A stretch of 22,919 nt of DNA from CAZGWJ01 sp964529445. Its GTDB lineage: Bacteria > Oederibacteriota > Muellerivitia > Muellerivitales > Muellerivitaceae. Below are positions 7,509 through 16,600 of the stretch, piece by piece. The stretch covers positions 1-22,919 of the forward strand of contig CAZGWJ010000039.1 of the NCBI GenBank assembly GCA_964529445.1. Reading direction: 5' to 3'. Both the position numbers and the translations under genes were made by a program. Under the pieces are notes generated by a model. The model did no database searches, was not told the DNA's origin, and saw only the letters and a program-made list of their open reading frames with translations. Position 1 is the first letter of the stretch. Every line of letters starts with the position of its first letter.

Positions 7509-8336
7509 TCAATGCAATCCGAGACCCAAGCATAACGCCAGGTTCGTGACCTGGGTAACCCGGCGACTTTGCCGATCCTCCAGGAAGAGAAGGCACGCCT
7601 CCACGCCCAATGTCCATTCCGGACCCACCTCGAAATCCATTCCAAGCGCGGCCGGATAAAAGGGACCCTTGTGAGGATAGATCTCCGGCGGAGCCTCAGA
7701 CCCCGCGTCCGTCTTGAAGACACCCACGCCTCCAAGAAGATAAGGCCTCGTCCCTTTGGTCTTCAGAAGGATCCGCGAAACGGCCGCGCCGCTGTAAAGA
7801 CGCGCCGGGCGGCCGGACCCGGGACGGGCCGGATCCGCAGGATCCGGTACCATCCATTCGAATTCCTCGGCTTGGCCCCTGACGCCCACGGTCCAATGAC
7901 GCCACACATGGACTTCCGCTCCGCATCGGAGCATCGGACCCCCCCTGGCATCGAAACGGTCCGCGGCTGGAAGCGACAGGCCGCCACCGACGCCGAACCG
8001 AAACCTCAGGGGTTTCCGCGTCACCCGCTTGCGCCGCCCCGCCTGTGAAGCCGGCTTTGCGGACCGGACCGAATTCCCGCCCGCCCTTCGAGCCGGCCCG
8101 GTCGACGACGGGGATGAGGATGCCGGGACCCGGGACGCTCGGGGAACGGCGGGGGTGACAATCCGGCGCACTCTCGGAACGGATCTCGCGACGGGAGTCG
8201 GTGTCCGGGTCGCGACCGTCCTTTGGGTCCCGACAGGTTTGGGCGCAACCGTCGGCGTCACCCCTGCCGAAAGAACGGAATACCCGGTCAGCGACATGCC
8301 AACCCCCGTCAGGGCCGCGATGATCACCCTGCGCAA
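7509..8336 (-). CDS. Signal-peptide outer-membrane beta-barrel-like protein with basic Pro/Thr-rich linker
   Basis: The 275-residue product begins with a signal peptide (about 1-24, RRVIIAALTGVGMSL with a likely cut after VLSA). A stretch at 25-110 is rich in Pro, Thr, Ser, Arg and Val with almost no acidic residues, and looks disordered. Residues 111-275 alternate polar and hydrophobic residues in beta-strand style (FRFGVGGGLSLP, WTVGVRGQAEEFEW, RPYLLGGVGVFKT, WTLGVEACLLFLED, LALCLGLGLH), as in small OmpA/OmpW-like barrels. The terminal residue is His rather than the usual aromatic. The TTG at 8334-8336 follows AAGGGGG and overlaps the end of queC by 13 bases; a GTG at 8327 giving a 4-base overlap is an alternative. 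The exact family is not recognised; outer-membrane location is inferred. Confidence 0.7.
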   Translation of the reverse strand: MRRVIIAALTGVGMSLTGYSVLSAGVTPTVAPKPVGTQRTVATRTPTPVARSVPRVRRIVTPAVPRASRVPASSSPSSTGPARRAGGNSVRSAKPASQAGRRKRVTRKPLRFRFGVGGGLSLPAADRFDARGGPMLRCGAEVHVWRHWTVGVRGQAEEFEWMVPDPADPARPGSGRPARLYSGAAVSRILLKTKGTRPYLLGGVGVFKTDAGSEAPPEIYPHKGPFYPAALGMDFEVGPEWTLGVEACLLFLEDRQSRRVTQVTNLALCLGLGLH

Positions 8337-9022
8337 GCCCGCGCCCCCTTTCTACCGGCCGGATCCCTCATGTTCGCCTCTCGAAATCCCTTCTCCCTCA
8401 GAATGCATGAATCGCAAACGCCGCAAGGCCTTCCCCTCCTCGGATCGTAACAGGAGCGGGTCAGGACGACCGGGACGCCCAGGGAAACCGCCTTCCGGAC
8501 GATTCGGGCCTTGGTCATGCGAAGGAGCGGCGCATGGATCTTGAACCTCCAGTTATGACCCACGCCCCTCCTCGTGGCCAGGCGGGCCAACTTCCCGAAG
8601 GCCCGGATGTAACGGGGGCGACAGTCGGGATATCCGCTGTAATCCAGGGCGTTCACGCCGATGAAAAGGTGCCGGGCACCCAGCGTCTCGCACCAGGAGA
8701 GGGCCAAAGCGAGGAAGACGGTATTACGGGCCGGAACGTAGGTGGAAGGGATGCCCTTCGAGAGGGAGCCCTTGTGGACAGGGATCCTTCGGTCGGTCAG
8801 GGAGGACCCGCCGAAAGCATCGATCGGGACCCTGAGGATGAGATGGGCTTCGACCTTGTAGTAACGGGCGATCCGCCGGGCGGCCGCGACTTCGATTCCG
8901 TGCCGCTGGCCATAGAGGATCGTGAGGGCGTGGGGTTCGTACCCCGCCTTCCGTGCCAAGGCCAGGCAGGTGGCTGAATCCAGCCCCCCCGACAGGAGGA
9001 TCACGGCTTTCTCACGTCCCAT
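8324..9022 (-). CDS. queC: 7-cyano-7-deazaguanine synthase QueC
   Basis: QueC converts 7-carboxy-7-deazaguanine and ammonia, with ATP, into preQ0, the precursor of queuosine in tRNA and of 7-deazaguanine DNA modifications. The 232-residue protein has the PP-loop ATPase motif SGGLDSAT (11-18), the family segment STYVPARNT (93-101) and the four zinc cysteines C191, C200, C203 and C206 in CYDPRRGRPCGVCDSC. The start is the ATG at 9020-9022, with AGGGGG six bases upstream; a GTG immediately before it is spaced too close. QueE, the previous enzyme, is two genes upstream with a membrane glycosyltransferase-like gene in between. QueD, FolE and QueF are not in this window, so the end product (tRNA or DNA base) cannot be told. 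Confidence 0.97.
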   Translation of the reverse strand: MGREKAVILLSGGLDSATCLALARKAGYEPHALTILYGQRHGIEVAAARRIARYYKVEAHLILRVPIDAFGGSSLTDRRIPVHKGSLSKGIPSTYVPARNTVFLALALSWCETLGARHLFIGVNALDYSGYPDCRPRYIRAFGKLARLATRRGVGHNWRFKIHAPLLRMTKARIVRKAVSLGVPVVLTRSCYDPRRGRPCGVCDSCILREKGFREANMRDPAGRKGARACAG

Positions 9023-9091
9023 CACAGACCCCCTGATGACGGTGTCCCGGAATACCGCCGGATTCTAGCAGAATCGGAGCGCCCCCATCCA

Positions 9092-11248
9092 TCAGCGTCC
9101 GGCGGGGGTGGATGAGCGGCGGAGGATCTCCTCGATCCGTTGTTGTGCAAGCGTGCGGTTTCCCGGGCATTCCGCCGCAAAGCGATAGGCCCTGAGGGCC
9201 GCCCGGGCATCTCCAGACAGGTCCAACATCGTCCCGAGATCGAAGTAGACGTTGGCCGCCGCGAATCCCTGCAGGAGCGCCCTCCGCAGATCGAGGATGG
9301 CCGCCGCATGATCCCCGTCAAAACCCTGCATGCTGGCCTTCTTCACCCGATAAAGCGTCTCCAGATAGGGGTCACCCTTGAAGAATCCGTACCCCTCCTT
9401 CAAGGCCTGAAGAGCCGGATCATGCATGGATCCCCAGGGCATCCGGGCGCGCACATCCTGCACGCTTCTCAACCATTGATTCGCATCGACCCAGCGATCC
9501 AGACGCACCCGAGTCCCGTTCCCGTAGGGTATCAGCGCCAACATCATCCCGCCCGCGGCGGTGCGGCTCCCATCCATCATTTCTTGCCATCGGCTTCCCG
9601 GAAAATCCCGCTCCAGAAAGGCCCGGTAATGGACATTGGTCAGCACGGCCACCCAGGACACCTGCCCCGCATCCAGCGAACGGTTGCGCGTCGCGTCGAA
9701 GGGGAAAGTCGGAACCGCGAATGCCCCGAAATCCCTCATGTGGAACTGTTCCAGCACAAAGAGGGGGCCGTGGGACGAGGACCATGTCCTCAAGGACCGC
9801 ACAACCCGGGGCGAAACGGTATCGAACTGTTGAGTGGATTCCTCATTGTAACGGTTCGGGTCCTGGTAAGGCACCCGGTAGTGCCAGGCATCCAACGCGG
9901 AGGCGGCGATGAGGCAGGCCAGGAAGAGGAAGGACCTCCTGCGTCCCGTCGCCACGCCGGTGACCCTCACGAGGCCGATCGCGGCCGCCGCGATGAAGAA
10001 CGGCAAGGCCTGCACCACGCGGTGCATCTGGACATAGCGCGTCAATATACCAGGCAGGAGCGCCGCCGCCAGGAAGGACAGCGCCCACGCTCTCGCCCCG
10101 CGGGAAAGGAAGGACAACCCCACGGCGATCCCCGCGGTCGCCAACCCGGCCGTCAGGAAGTTCAGGGACCCTCCCCAAGCAGACCCGAACGGCGGCGCCC
10201 TGAAACCGTCCCAGAAGAAGGCGATGAGATACGCCTGGAGACCCCCGAGGACATCCGGTTTGAAGAGCGTGACGGCATAAGCCACGCCGTCGCGACCCAG
10301 TCGGGCCCAGAACATCGGGAACGCCGTGGCGAGGGCAGCAACCGCGAATGCCGCGAAGACGGCCGGGCGCCTCCTTTTTCCCGCGAACTCCAGGACCGCC
10401 ATGGATCCGGCCACCCACAAGGCGACGGCGGGCCAGGACGCGTAGATATAGAACCCGGTTCCCGTAGCGATTCCCAGGTGGATCCCCGTGCGCAAGCGGC
10501 CGGACGCGGACACCATTCTCAGATGCCGACCCAAGGCGCCCAGGACCCAGAAAACCGCGGGCAGGACCAGCGACGAGTGGAGTCCCATCCTCGCCACGGT
10601 GAAGGGCAAAAACGCCAATCCCGTCAGCCACAGGACCGCGAAGGAATGCGGCTTGTCCAGGAACGCACGGGCCGCCCAATATGAGAGCAAGGCCGTGGTG
10701 AGGGACACGAGGACCGTGAAAAGACGCACCGGGATCCATCCGACCGGAACCGCCTTGAGATAGAGGGCGAGGAGCCACGTGGCGAGGGGTTCGATCTGGT
10801 TCCCTCCCCGAAGCAACGCCCAATCCCACCGGTCCCTCAAGCGCAGCGCGTCGAGCTGGAGCACGGCCTGGTCCGAACCCGTCCAGGGCGGGAGATCGCC
10901 CAAACGATAGAGGTGCGCGACGAGGAAGAGGACGGCGAAAACCGCCCAATGGAGGAAGGAGATCCTGATGCCGGGAGGGCGGCTGATCGGCGCCTTCCGT
11001 CCGGCGATGGAAAAGAAAACCAGGGGCAGTATCAGGCCGCCCCCGATGAGGAGGGATCTCTGGAGGCCCGTGAGAGGCAGATGGGCCAGGAGGGCATGCA
11101 CCAGGGTTGCCGCGACGAGGAAGAGGCCGAGCAGGGTCGCGGTCGGGAACGGCCGCGGAAGACCGGGGGCCGCACCGCGAATAACACGCCCTCGACCGGC
11201 CTTCCCCCGGGCCGACGGCCGTTTCCTCCCGGACGCGTGCAGCCTCAT
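9092..11248 (-). CDS. GT-C/GT39-like polytopic membrane protein with C-terminal TPR-like segment
   Basis: This 718-residue protein has a basic N-terminal tail, then many transmembrane helices (about 37-450), then a soluble C-terminal half. The first periplasmic loop has PPWTGSDQAVLQLDALRL (D126, Q127), which corresponds to the acidic loop motif of GT-C glycosyltransferases, usually D-E followed by xxxLDAL; here the second acidic residue is Gln. The last 90 residues (AAILDLRRALLQGFAAANVYFD, then LDLSGDARAALRAYRFAAE) form TPR-like helix pairs. The start ATG overlaps the queE stop (ATGA), which implies translational coupling. It sits between queE and queC although no role in deazaguanine synthesis is evident. 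Family membership is likely; activity and substrate are unknown. Confidence 0.75.
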   Translation of the reverse strand: MRLHASGRKRPSARGKAGRGRVIRGAAPGLPRPFPTATLLGLFLVAATLVHALLAHLPLTGLQRSLLIGGGLILPLVFFSIAGRKAPISRPPGIRISFLHWAVFAVLFLVAHLYRLGDLPPWTGSDQAVLQLDALRLRDRWDWALLRGGNQIEPLATWLLALYLKAVPVGWIPVRLFTVLVSLTTALLSYWAARAFLDKPHSFAVLWLTGLAFLPFTVARMGLHSSLVLPAVFWVLGALGRHLRMVSASGRLRTGIHLGIATGTGFYIYASWPAVALWVAGSMAVLEFAGKRRRPAVFAAFAVAALATAFPMFWARLGRDGVAYAVTLFKPDVLGGLQAYLIAFFWDGFRAPPFGSAWGGSLNFLTAGLATAGIAVGLSFLSRGARAWALSFLAAALLPGILTRYVQMHRVVQALPFFIAAAAIGLVRVTGVATGRRRSFLFLACLIAASALDAWHYRVPYQDPNRYNEESTQQFDTVSPRVVRSLRTWSSSHGPLFVLEQFHMRDFGAFAVPTFPFDATRNRSLDAGQVSWVAVLTNVHYRAFLERDFPGSRWQEMMDGSRTAAGGMMLALIPYGNGTRVRLDRWVDANQWLRSVQDVRARMPWGSMHDPALQALKEGYGFFKGDPYLETLYRVKKASMQGFDGDHAAAILDLRRALLQGFAAANVYFDLGTMLDLSGDARAALRAYRFAAECPGNRTLAQQRIEEILRRSSTPAGR

Positions 11249-11892
11249 CGTCCTCTCGCACCGGCACGCCAGAGGATCTTGTGCAGTTGGACCTGCAGTC
11301 TCACGTCCAAACGATCCTTGAGGATCCAGCCCGCAAGACGACGGGCTGTCAGACGCCCGGCCAGGGGCGAGAGGAGTACCTGCTTTCCCCGAATCCGGAA
11401 ACGTCGCAGGACGTCCTTGGCGAACCGGTAGTCCCGCCTGTCAGCGATCACGAATTTGACCTCGTCGGCGGCTCTCAGGCGCCGCAGGTTCGCAAGGAAG
11501 CCGGCCTTCTGCCGTCGCGAGGAGGGGCCCTTCACGTCCACGATCCTCTTGACGGCCCGGGGAACGCGCGCGAGGTCATGGACCCCGTTGGTTTCCAGCA
11601 TCACCGACCGACCCGCCCGCAAGAGGGCTCGGAGCAGGGGAACCGTTGCCGTCTGTTCCATCGGTTCCCCGCCCGTCACCTCGACAAGCGGCACACGAAA
11701 CGAAAGGGCGCGACGAACGACCTGGTCAACCGTCAGGATGCGCCCGCCGCCCCAGGCGTACTTCGTGTCACACCAGCGGCAGCGCAGCGAGCAACCCGCC
11801 AACCGGATGAAAACGCAGGGGAGACCCGCCCGGCTGGATTCGCCCTGGATGGAGAGAAAGATCTCGGAGACGCGGAGCCGAAGGGGCCTCAA
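11245..11892 (-). CDS. queE: 7-carboxy-7-deazaguanine synthase QueE (radical SAM)
   Basis: QueE is the radical-SAM enzyme that contracts 6-carboxytetrahydropterin to 7-carboxy-7-deazaguanine, using a 4Fe-4S cluster, SAM and Mg. The 215-residue protein has IFLSIQGES (11-19), the cluster-binding cysteines C34, C38 and C41 in AGCSLRCRWCDTKYAW, the Mg-contacting T43 and the SAM-binding TGGEP. The C-terminal RLQVQLHKILW is typical of the family. The start is a TTG whose TTGA overlaps the cobO stop by four bases, with AAGGAAGG upstream; the N-terminal residues RLRVSEIF fit the family start. The stop overlaps the next gene's ATG. Substrate supply (QueD) must come from elsewhere. Confidence 0.96.
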   Translation of the reverse strand: MRPLRLRVSEIFLSIQGESSRAGLPCVFIRLAGCSLRCRWCDTKYAWGGGRILTVDQVVRRALSFRVPLVEVTGGEPMEQTATVPLLRALLRAGRSVMLETNGVHDLARVPRAVKRIVDVKGPSSRRQKAGFLANLRRLRAADEVKFVIADRRDYRFAKDVLRRFRIRGKQVLLSPLAGRLTARRLAGWILKDRLDVRLQVQLHKILWRAGARGR

Positions 11893-12476
11893 AATTCAAT
11901 GCCTTCCTTGGGGGGCTGTTTCCTGTCGTGGTAATGCTTCACCTTGCGCATCTCGGTGACGAGATCGGCCCGGGAAAGGATCTCCGGCCAGGCCTCATGA
12001 CCTGTGATGACCAATTCGCATTTCCGTTCCTTCTCCCAGAGGTCGATGAGGTGGGTGACATCCGTGGGCTGGACGAGACGGGTCATGACACAAGTGATGA
12101 GTTCATCCAGGACGACGAGTTCGTACTTCCCCTGCGTGATGAGGTCCTCGGAACGGGAAAGTGCCTTTCGGGCCTCCTCGAAATCGGCTTCCGTGTTCTT
12201 GAAGCGGAAGGTCTTGGGGCCCAGGATCCGTTCCACGCCGAAGGGATACACGTCGAGACCGGCCAGTTGGCGCAGAATGCGCCTTTCGGAATAATACTCG
12301 CCCAAACCCTCGAAACCCTTGTCGAACTGGAGGAACGCCACGCGCAGGTTCGCCCCCACGGCCCGGACCGCCAGCCCGATGGCGGCCGTGGTCTTCCCCT
12401 TCCCCTTGCCCGTATAGATGTGCAGGCGGTTCCCGGGATTCTTCCCGTCGATGGCGCCGGGGATCGGTCTCAGCAA
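11889..12476 (-). CDS. cobO: Cob(I)alamin adenosyltransferase, CobO/BtuR type
   Basis: This enzyme transfers the adenosyl group of ATP to the cobalt of corrinoids, making adenosylcobalamin. The 195-residue protein has the P-loop GKGKGKTTAAIGLAVRA (23-39), the family segment RVAFLQFDKG and the Walker-B-like ELVVLDELITCV, and ends with KQPPKEGIEF, all typical of the CobO/CobA/BtuR family. The start is a TTG at 12474-12476 overlapping the gmd stop by seven bases, after a G-rich ribosome-site-like stretch; no ATG or GTG lies before the P-loop in frame. No other cobalamin gene is nearby, so it may serve salvage or final activation rather than mark a biosynthesis cluster. Confidence 0.95.
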   Translation of the reverse strand: MLRPIPGAIDGKNPGNRLHIYTGKGKGKTTAAIGLAVRAVGANLRVAFLQFDKGFEGLGEYYSERRILRQLAGLDVYPFGVERILGPKTFRFKNTEADFEEARKALSRSEDLITQGKYELVVLDELITCVMTRLVQPTDVTHLIDLWEKERKCELVITGHEAWPEILSRADLVTEMRKVKHYHDRKQPPKEGIEF

Positions 12477-13495
12477 GCCCCGACCCCCATGCGTTTCTCA
12501 CGCTCCGCCAGCCGCAGGTCGTGGTCCACCATGCGTCGCACCAGATCCGCAAAGGGCGTCTCGCAGCGCCATCCCAGGATCCGGCGGGCCTTGGAGGCGT
12601 CACCCAGGAGGGTATCCACCTCGGAGGGGCGCAAGTAGCGCTTGTCGAACCTCACAAACCTCTTCCAATCCAGTCCGGCATGGTCGAAGGCCAACTCGAG
12701 GAACTCGCGGACCGAATGGGTCTCCCCCGTGGCGGCCACGTAGTCGCCGGGTCGGCGCTGCTGAAGCATCATCCACATGGCGCGCACATACTCCTTGGCA
12801 TCTCCCCAGTCCCGTCGCGCGTCCAGGTTGCCCAGGACGAGTTCCTTCTGGAGGCCGAGCTTGATGCGTCCGACCGAACGCGTGATCTTGCGGGTCACGA
12901 AGGACTCGCCCCGGCGCTCGCTTTCGTGGTTGAAAAGGATGCCATTGGAGATGTGAAGACCGTAGGCTTCCCGGTAGTTGCGGGCGGCCCAATAGGAGTA
13001 CAACTTGGCCACTCCGTAGGGACTGCGGGGATGAAAGGGGTCCTTCTCGGTGTACCCCCTCTTCGGGCAATCCAATCCGCCGTAGAGTTCGGAACTGCTG
13101 GCCTGGTAGAAACGGGCCCCGGGGCACTCGATGCGCATGGCCTCCAGGAGACGGATGGTGCCGATGCCGGTCACCTCGCCGGTGAAATCGGGCTGGTCGA
13201 ACGACACGCGGACATGGCTCTGGGCCCCCAAATTGTAGATCTCGTCGGGGCGGATCTGGGCCATGAGCTTGAAAAGTCCGGCCGCATCGGAAAGGTCCCC
13301 GTAATGGAGGAAAAGGGTGACGTCATGGACGGCCGGATCGAGACAGAGATGGTCGATGCGGTCGGTGTTGAAGGTCGAGGAACGCCGGACCATGCCGTGC
13401 ACCTCGTAACCCTTGGAAAGCAGGAGTTCGGCGAGGTAGGACCCGTCCTGCCCCGTGATGCCGGTGATGAACGCCTTCCTTCGTTTCTTCGCCAT
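12470..13495 (-). CDS. gmd: GDP-mannose 4,6-dehydratase
   Basis: Gmd converts GDP-D-mannose to GDP-4-keto-6-deoxymannose, the branch point for GDP-fucose, GDP-rhamnose and related sugars in surface glycans. The 341-residue protein is an extended SDR. It has the NAD(P) motif TGITGQDGSYLAE (11-23), active-site ASSSELYG (132-139) and the catalytic YxxxK (Y160, K164 in SPYGVAKLYSYW), together with the family segment NHESERRGESFVTRK. The ATG has AAGGAGA six bases upstream. It leads the packed cluster with cobO and queE. No following reductase (fcl or rmd) is in the window. Its product probably feeds the membrane glycosyltransferases nearby, though this is inference. Confidence 0.97.
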   Translation of the reverse strand: MAKKRRKAFITGITGQDGSYLAELLLSKGYEVHGMVRRSSTFNTDRIDHLCLDPAVHDVTLFLHYGDLSDAAGLFKLMAQIRPDEIYNLGAQSHVRVSFDQPDFTGEVTGIGTIRLLEAMRIECPGARFYQASSSELYGGLDCPKRGYTEKDPFHPRSPYGVAKLYSYWAARNYREAYGLHISNGILFNHESERRGESFVTRKITRSVGRIKLGLQKELVLGNLDARRDWGDAKEYVRAMWMMLQQRRPGDYVAATGETHSVREFLELAFDHAGLDWKRFVRFDKRYLRPSEVDTLLGDASKARRILGWRCETPFADLVRRMVDHDLRLAEREKRMGVGAC

Positions 13496-13609
13496 GAAGG
13501 TTCTCCTTGGGATGGGTGAACCGGCAGTCCCGGCAAAGGTCCGGGATCCTCCCGCCGGGCGAAAGCGTCCCGGCCGACGTCGGGCCCCCTGAAAACGGCT
13601 CGGACCCGG

Positions 13610-16600
13610 CTAGGAAGGCTTCTTATGATAATCCTGCAGGGGGCAAACCGAGAAGTCCTTCTTGAGCAGGGCGTCGACGGCGTTGGCCGCCGCCTCGCAG
13701 GCCGAGAGCGTGGTGATACAGGGGATGCCGTATTGGATGGCCGCCCGGCGGATGGCGTAATCGTCGGAGCGGGGCCCCTTCCCCACCGGGGTGTTCATAA
13801 CGAGCTGGATCTCACCGTTCTTGATATGGTCCAGTATGTTGGGTCGCTCCTCGGCAACCTTTCGGACGGTCTCGACGACCACCCCCGACTGGGCCAGTGC
13901 TTCCGCCGTCCCTCGAGTGGCGACGATCCTGAATCCCATGTCGGTCAGGCGCCGGGCCACGAAAACGATGTGGCGCTTGTCCTTGTTCTTGACCGAGATG
14001 AAGACGGTGCCCTTCCTGGGCAGGGCCGACCCGGCGGCCATCTGACTCTTCAGGAACGCGGTCGGAAAATCGCGGTCCAGCCCCATGACCTCGCCCGTGG
14101 ACTTCATTTCGGGACCCAGCACGATGTCGACACCCGGAAACTTGTTGAAGGGGAAGACCGACTCCTTCACGGCGCAGTACTCGAGTTTGCCGGGTTCCAC
14201 CACCCCCATCCGGTCCAGGGTTTCGCCTGCCTGCACGCGCGCGGCCACCTTGGCCCAGGGAACACCCGTCGCCTTCGACACGAAAGGCACCGTCCGGGAT
14301 GCCCGCGGGTTCACCTCCAGCACGTAGACCATGTCGTTCTTCACGGCGTATTGAACGTTCATGAGGCCCCGAACCTTCAGGCCCAGGGCCATCTGGCATG
14401 TGTAACGGCGGATGGTCTCCAAAAGATCGCCCCGGAGGGTATAGGGCGGCAATGCGCAGGCCGAATCGCCGGAGTGGATGCCGGCCTCCTCGATGTGTTC
14501 CATGATGCCGGCCACGACGACTCGCTCCCCGTCGCACACGCAGTCCACGTCGACCTCAATCGCGTCCTCCAGGAAATGGTCGATGAGAATGGGAAGGTCC
14601 GGGGCGGCCTCCATGGCCCGAGCCACGAAGGAATCCAGCATCTCCTCGTCGAACACCATCTCCATGGCACGCCCTCCCAACACGTAGGAGGGACGCACCA
14701 TGACCGGGTATCCCACCCTCCGGGCCACCGGCCGGGCTTCATTCGCGTTCATGGCGATCCCGTTGTCCGGCTGTCGGATCCGGAGCCGCTTGAGGAACGC
14801 GCCGAAGAGCTTACGGTCCTCGGCCACGTCGATGGATCGCGGGGACGTCCCGATGAGGGGAGCCCCGGCCTTCTGCAGGGGCACGGCCAGCTTGAGGGGC
14901 GTCTGTCCGCCGAACTGGACCACGACCCCTCCCGGCTTCTCGCGGTCGAGGATGTTCATGACGTCCTCGAACGTGAGCGGCTCGAAATACAACCGATCCG
15001 AGGTGTCGTAATCGGTCGAGACGGTCTCGGGGTTGTTGTTGACCATCAGAACCTCGTAGCCGGCCTCCCTCAAGGCGAAGGCGCCGTGGACGCAACAGTA
15101 GTCGAACTCGATGCCCTGGCCGATCCGGTTGGGCCCCCCGCCGAGGACGACGATCTTCTTCCGGTCGGTGGGCGGCGCCTCGTCGTCCCGCACCTCCAGG
15201 GAGGAGCGGACATCCTCGTAGGTGGAATACAGGTAAGGCGTGAAGGCCTCGAATTCGGCCGCGCAGGTGTCCACCCGGCGGTAAACCGGCAGGATGCCGA
15301 GGGACTTGCGGTACTTCCTCAGGACCGGCTCCTTCACGCCGCTGAGAAAGGCCAGTTGGGCGTCCGAGAAACCGAGCCCCTTGGCCCGCGACAAAAGCGG
15401 CTGGGGCAGCCGCCTCGGAAGCTTGCCCTTCCGGGCCGTCGACCTCTCGATTTCGCGCTCGCACTCGACGAGGGTTCGCAACTCCTCCAGGAACCAGGGA
15501 TCGATCCCGGTGATCTCGGCGAGGGTCCGGGTCTTCCATCCCTGCCAGAGCGCCTGATGCAGGTAGAACAGCCGGTCGGAAGCCGGTTTCCTCACCTTGG
15601 CCCGCAAGGTCTCCTCGGACAAACGGCGGGGTTTGCGCGCCCCGGTCCGGACCCAGCGGCCTTCCACGCATTCGCGCCCGTCGGCACCATATCCGGCCAG
15701 GCCGGTCTCCATCGAGCGGAGCGCCTTCTGGAGGCTTTCCCGGAAGGTCCTCCCGATGGCCATGGTCTCTCCCACGCTCTTCATCTGGGTGTTCAGGACA
15801 TCCTCGGCCTCGACGAACTTCTCGAAGGTGAAACGCGGCACCTTGGTGACCACGTAGTCGATGGCCGGTTCGAAGGCCGCCTTCGTATAGCGCGTGATGT
15901 CGTTGGGCAGTTCGTCCAGGGTATAGCCGACCGCGAGCTTGGCCGCGATCTTGGCGATGGGGAATCCCGTGGCCTTGGAAGCCAGGGCCGAGGAGCGCGA
16001 CACCCTCGGGTTCATCTCGATGACCACCATGCGCCCCGTCGTCGGATGCACGCCAAACTGGATGTTCGACCCGCCGGTGTCCACGCCGATCTCGCGGATG
16101 CACGCGATGGAGGCGTCTCGCATGCGCTGGTATTCCTTGTCGGTGAGGGTCTGTGCCGGTGCCACGGTCACTGAATCGCCCGTGTGGACGCCCATGGGAT
16201 CGAGGTTCTCGATGGAGCAGATGATGACCACGTTGTCGGCCAGGTCCCTCATGACCTCCATCTCGTATTCCTTCCATCCCAGCACCGATTGCTCGACCAG
16301 GCATTGGTGCACGGGACTGGCGTCCAACGCCTTGGTGAGAAGGTCGTCCAGTTCCTGTCGGTTGTAGGCAACCCCGCCCCCGGTCCCGCCCAGCGTGAAA
16401 GCGGGCCGCAGGATGACGGGATACCCGTTCTGTTCGACGAAAGCCCAGGCCTCCTCCAGGCTCTTCACGACACGGCTGTCCGGAAGGTCCAGGCCGATGC
16501 GGCGCATGGCTTCCTTGAACAATTGCCGGTCCTCGGCCTTCTGGATGGCCGGAAGCTTCGCACCGATCAGTTCCACGCCGAACTCGGCAAGCGTCCCGTC

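Noticed and set aside
9061..9075. GATTCTAGCAGAATC palindrome and TAGAAT as a promoter for queC
   Set aside because: The -10-like TAGAAT has no acceptable -35 at 16-18 bp, and the gap is inside a packed cluster. It may be chance.
13496..13609. Terminator between carB and gmd
   Set aside because: Small GC-rich inverted repeats such as CCGACGTCGG (13574-13583) occur, but none is followed by a T-run on the minus strand. I could not support a terminator or a distinct gmd promoter.
13625..16174. Very long plus-strand open frame (849 codons) opposite carB
   Set aside because: It is antisense to a full-length, motif-complete CarB. Its predicted protein is rich in His, Gly, Arg and Asp as expected for the mirror of a GC-rich gene, and it has no recognisable domain.
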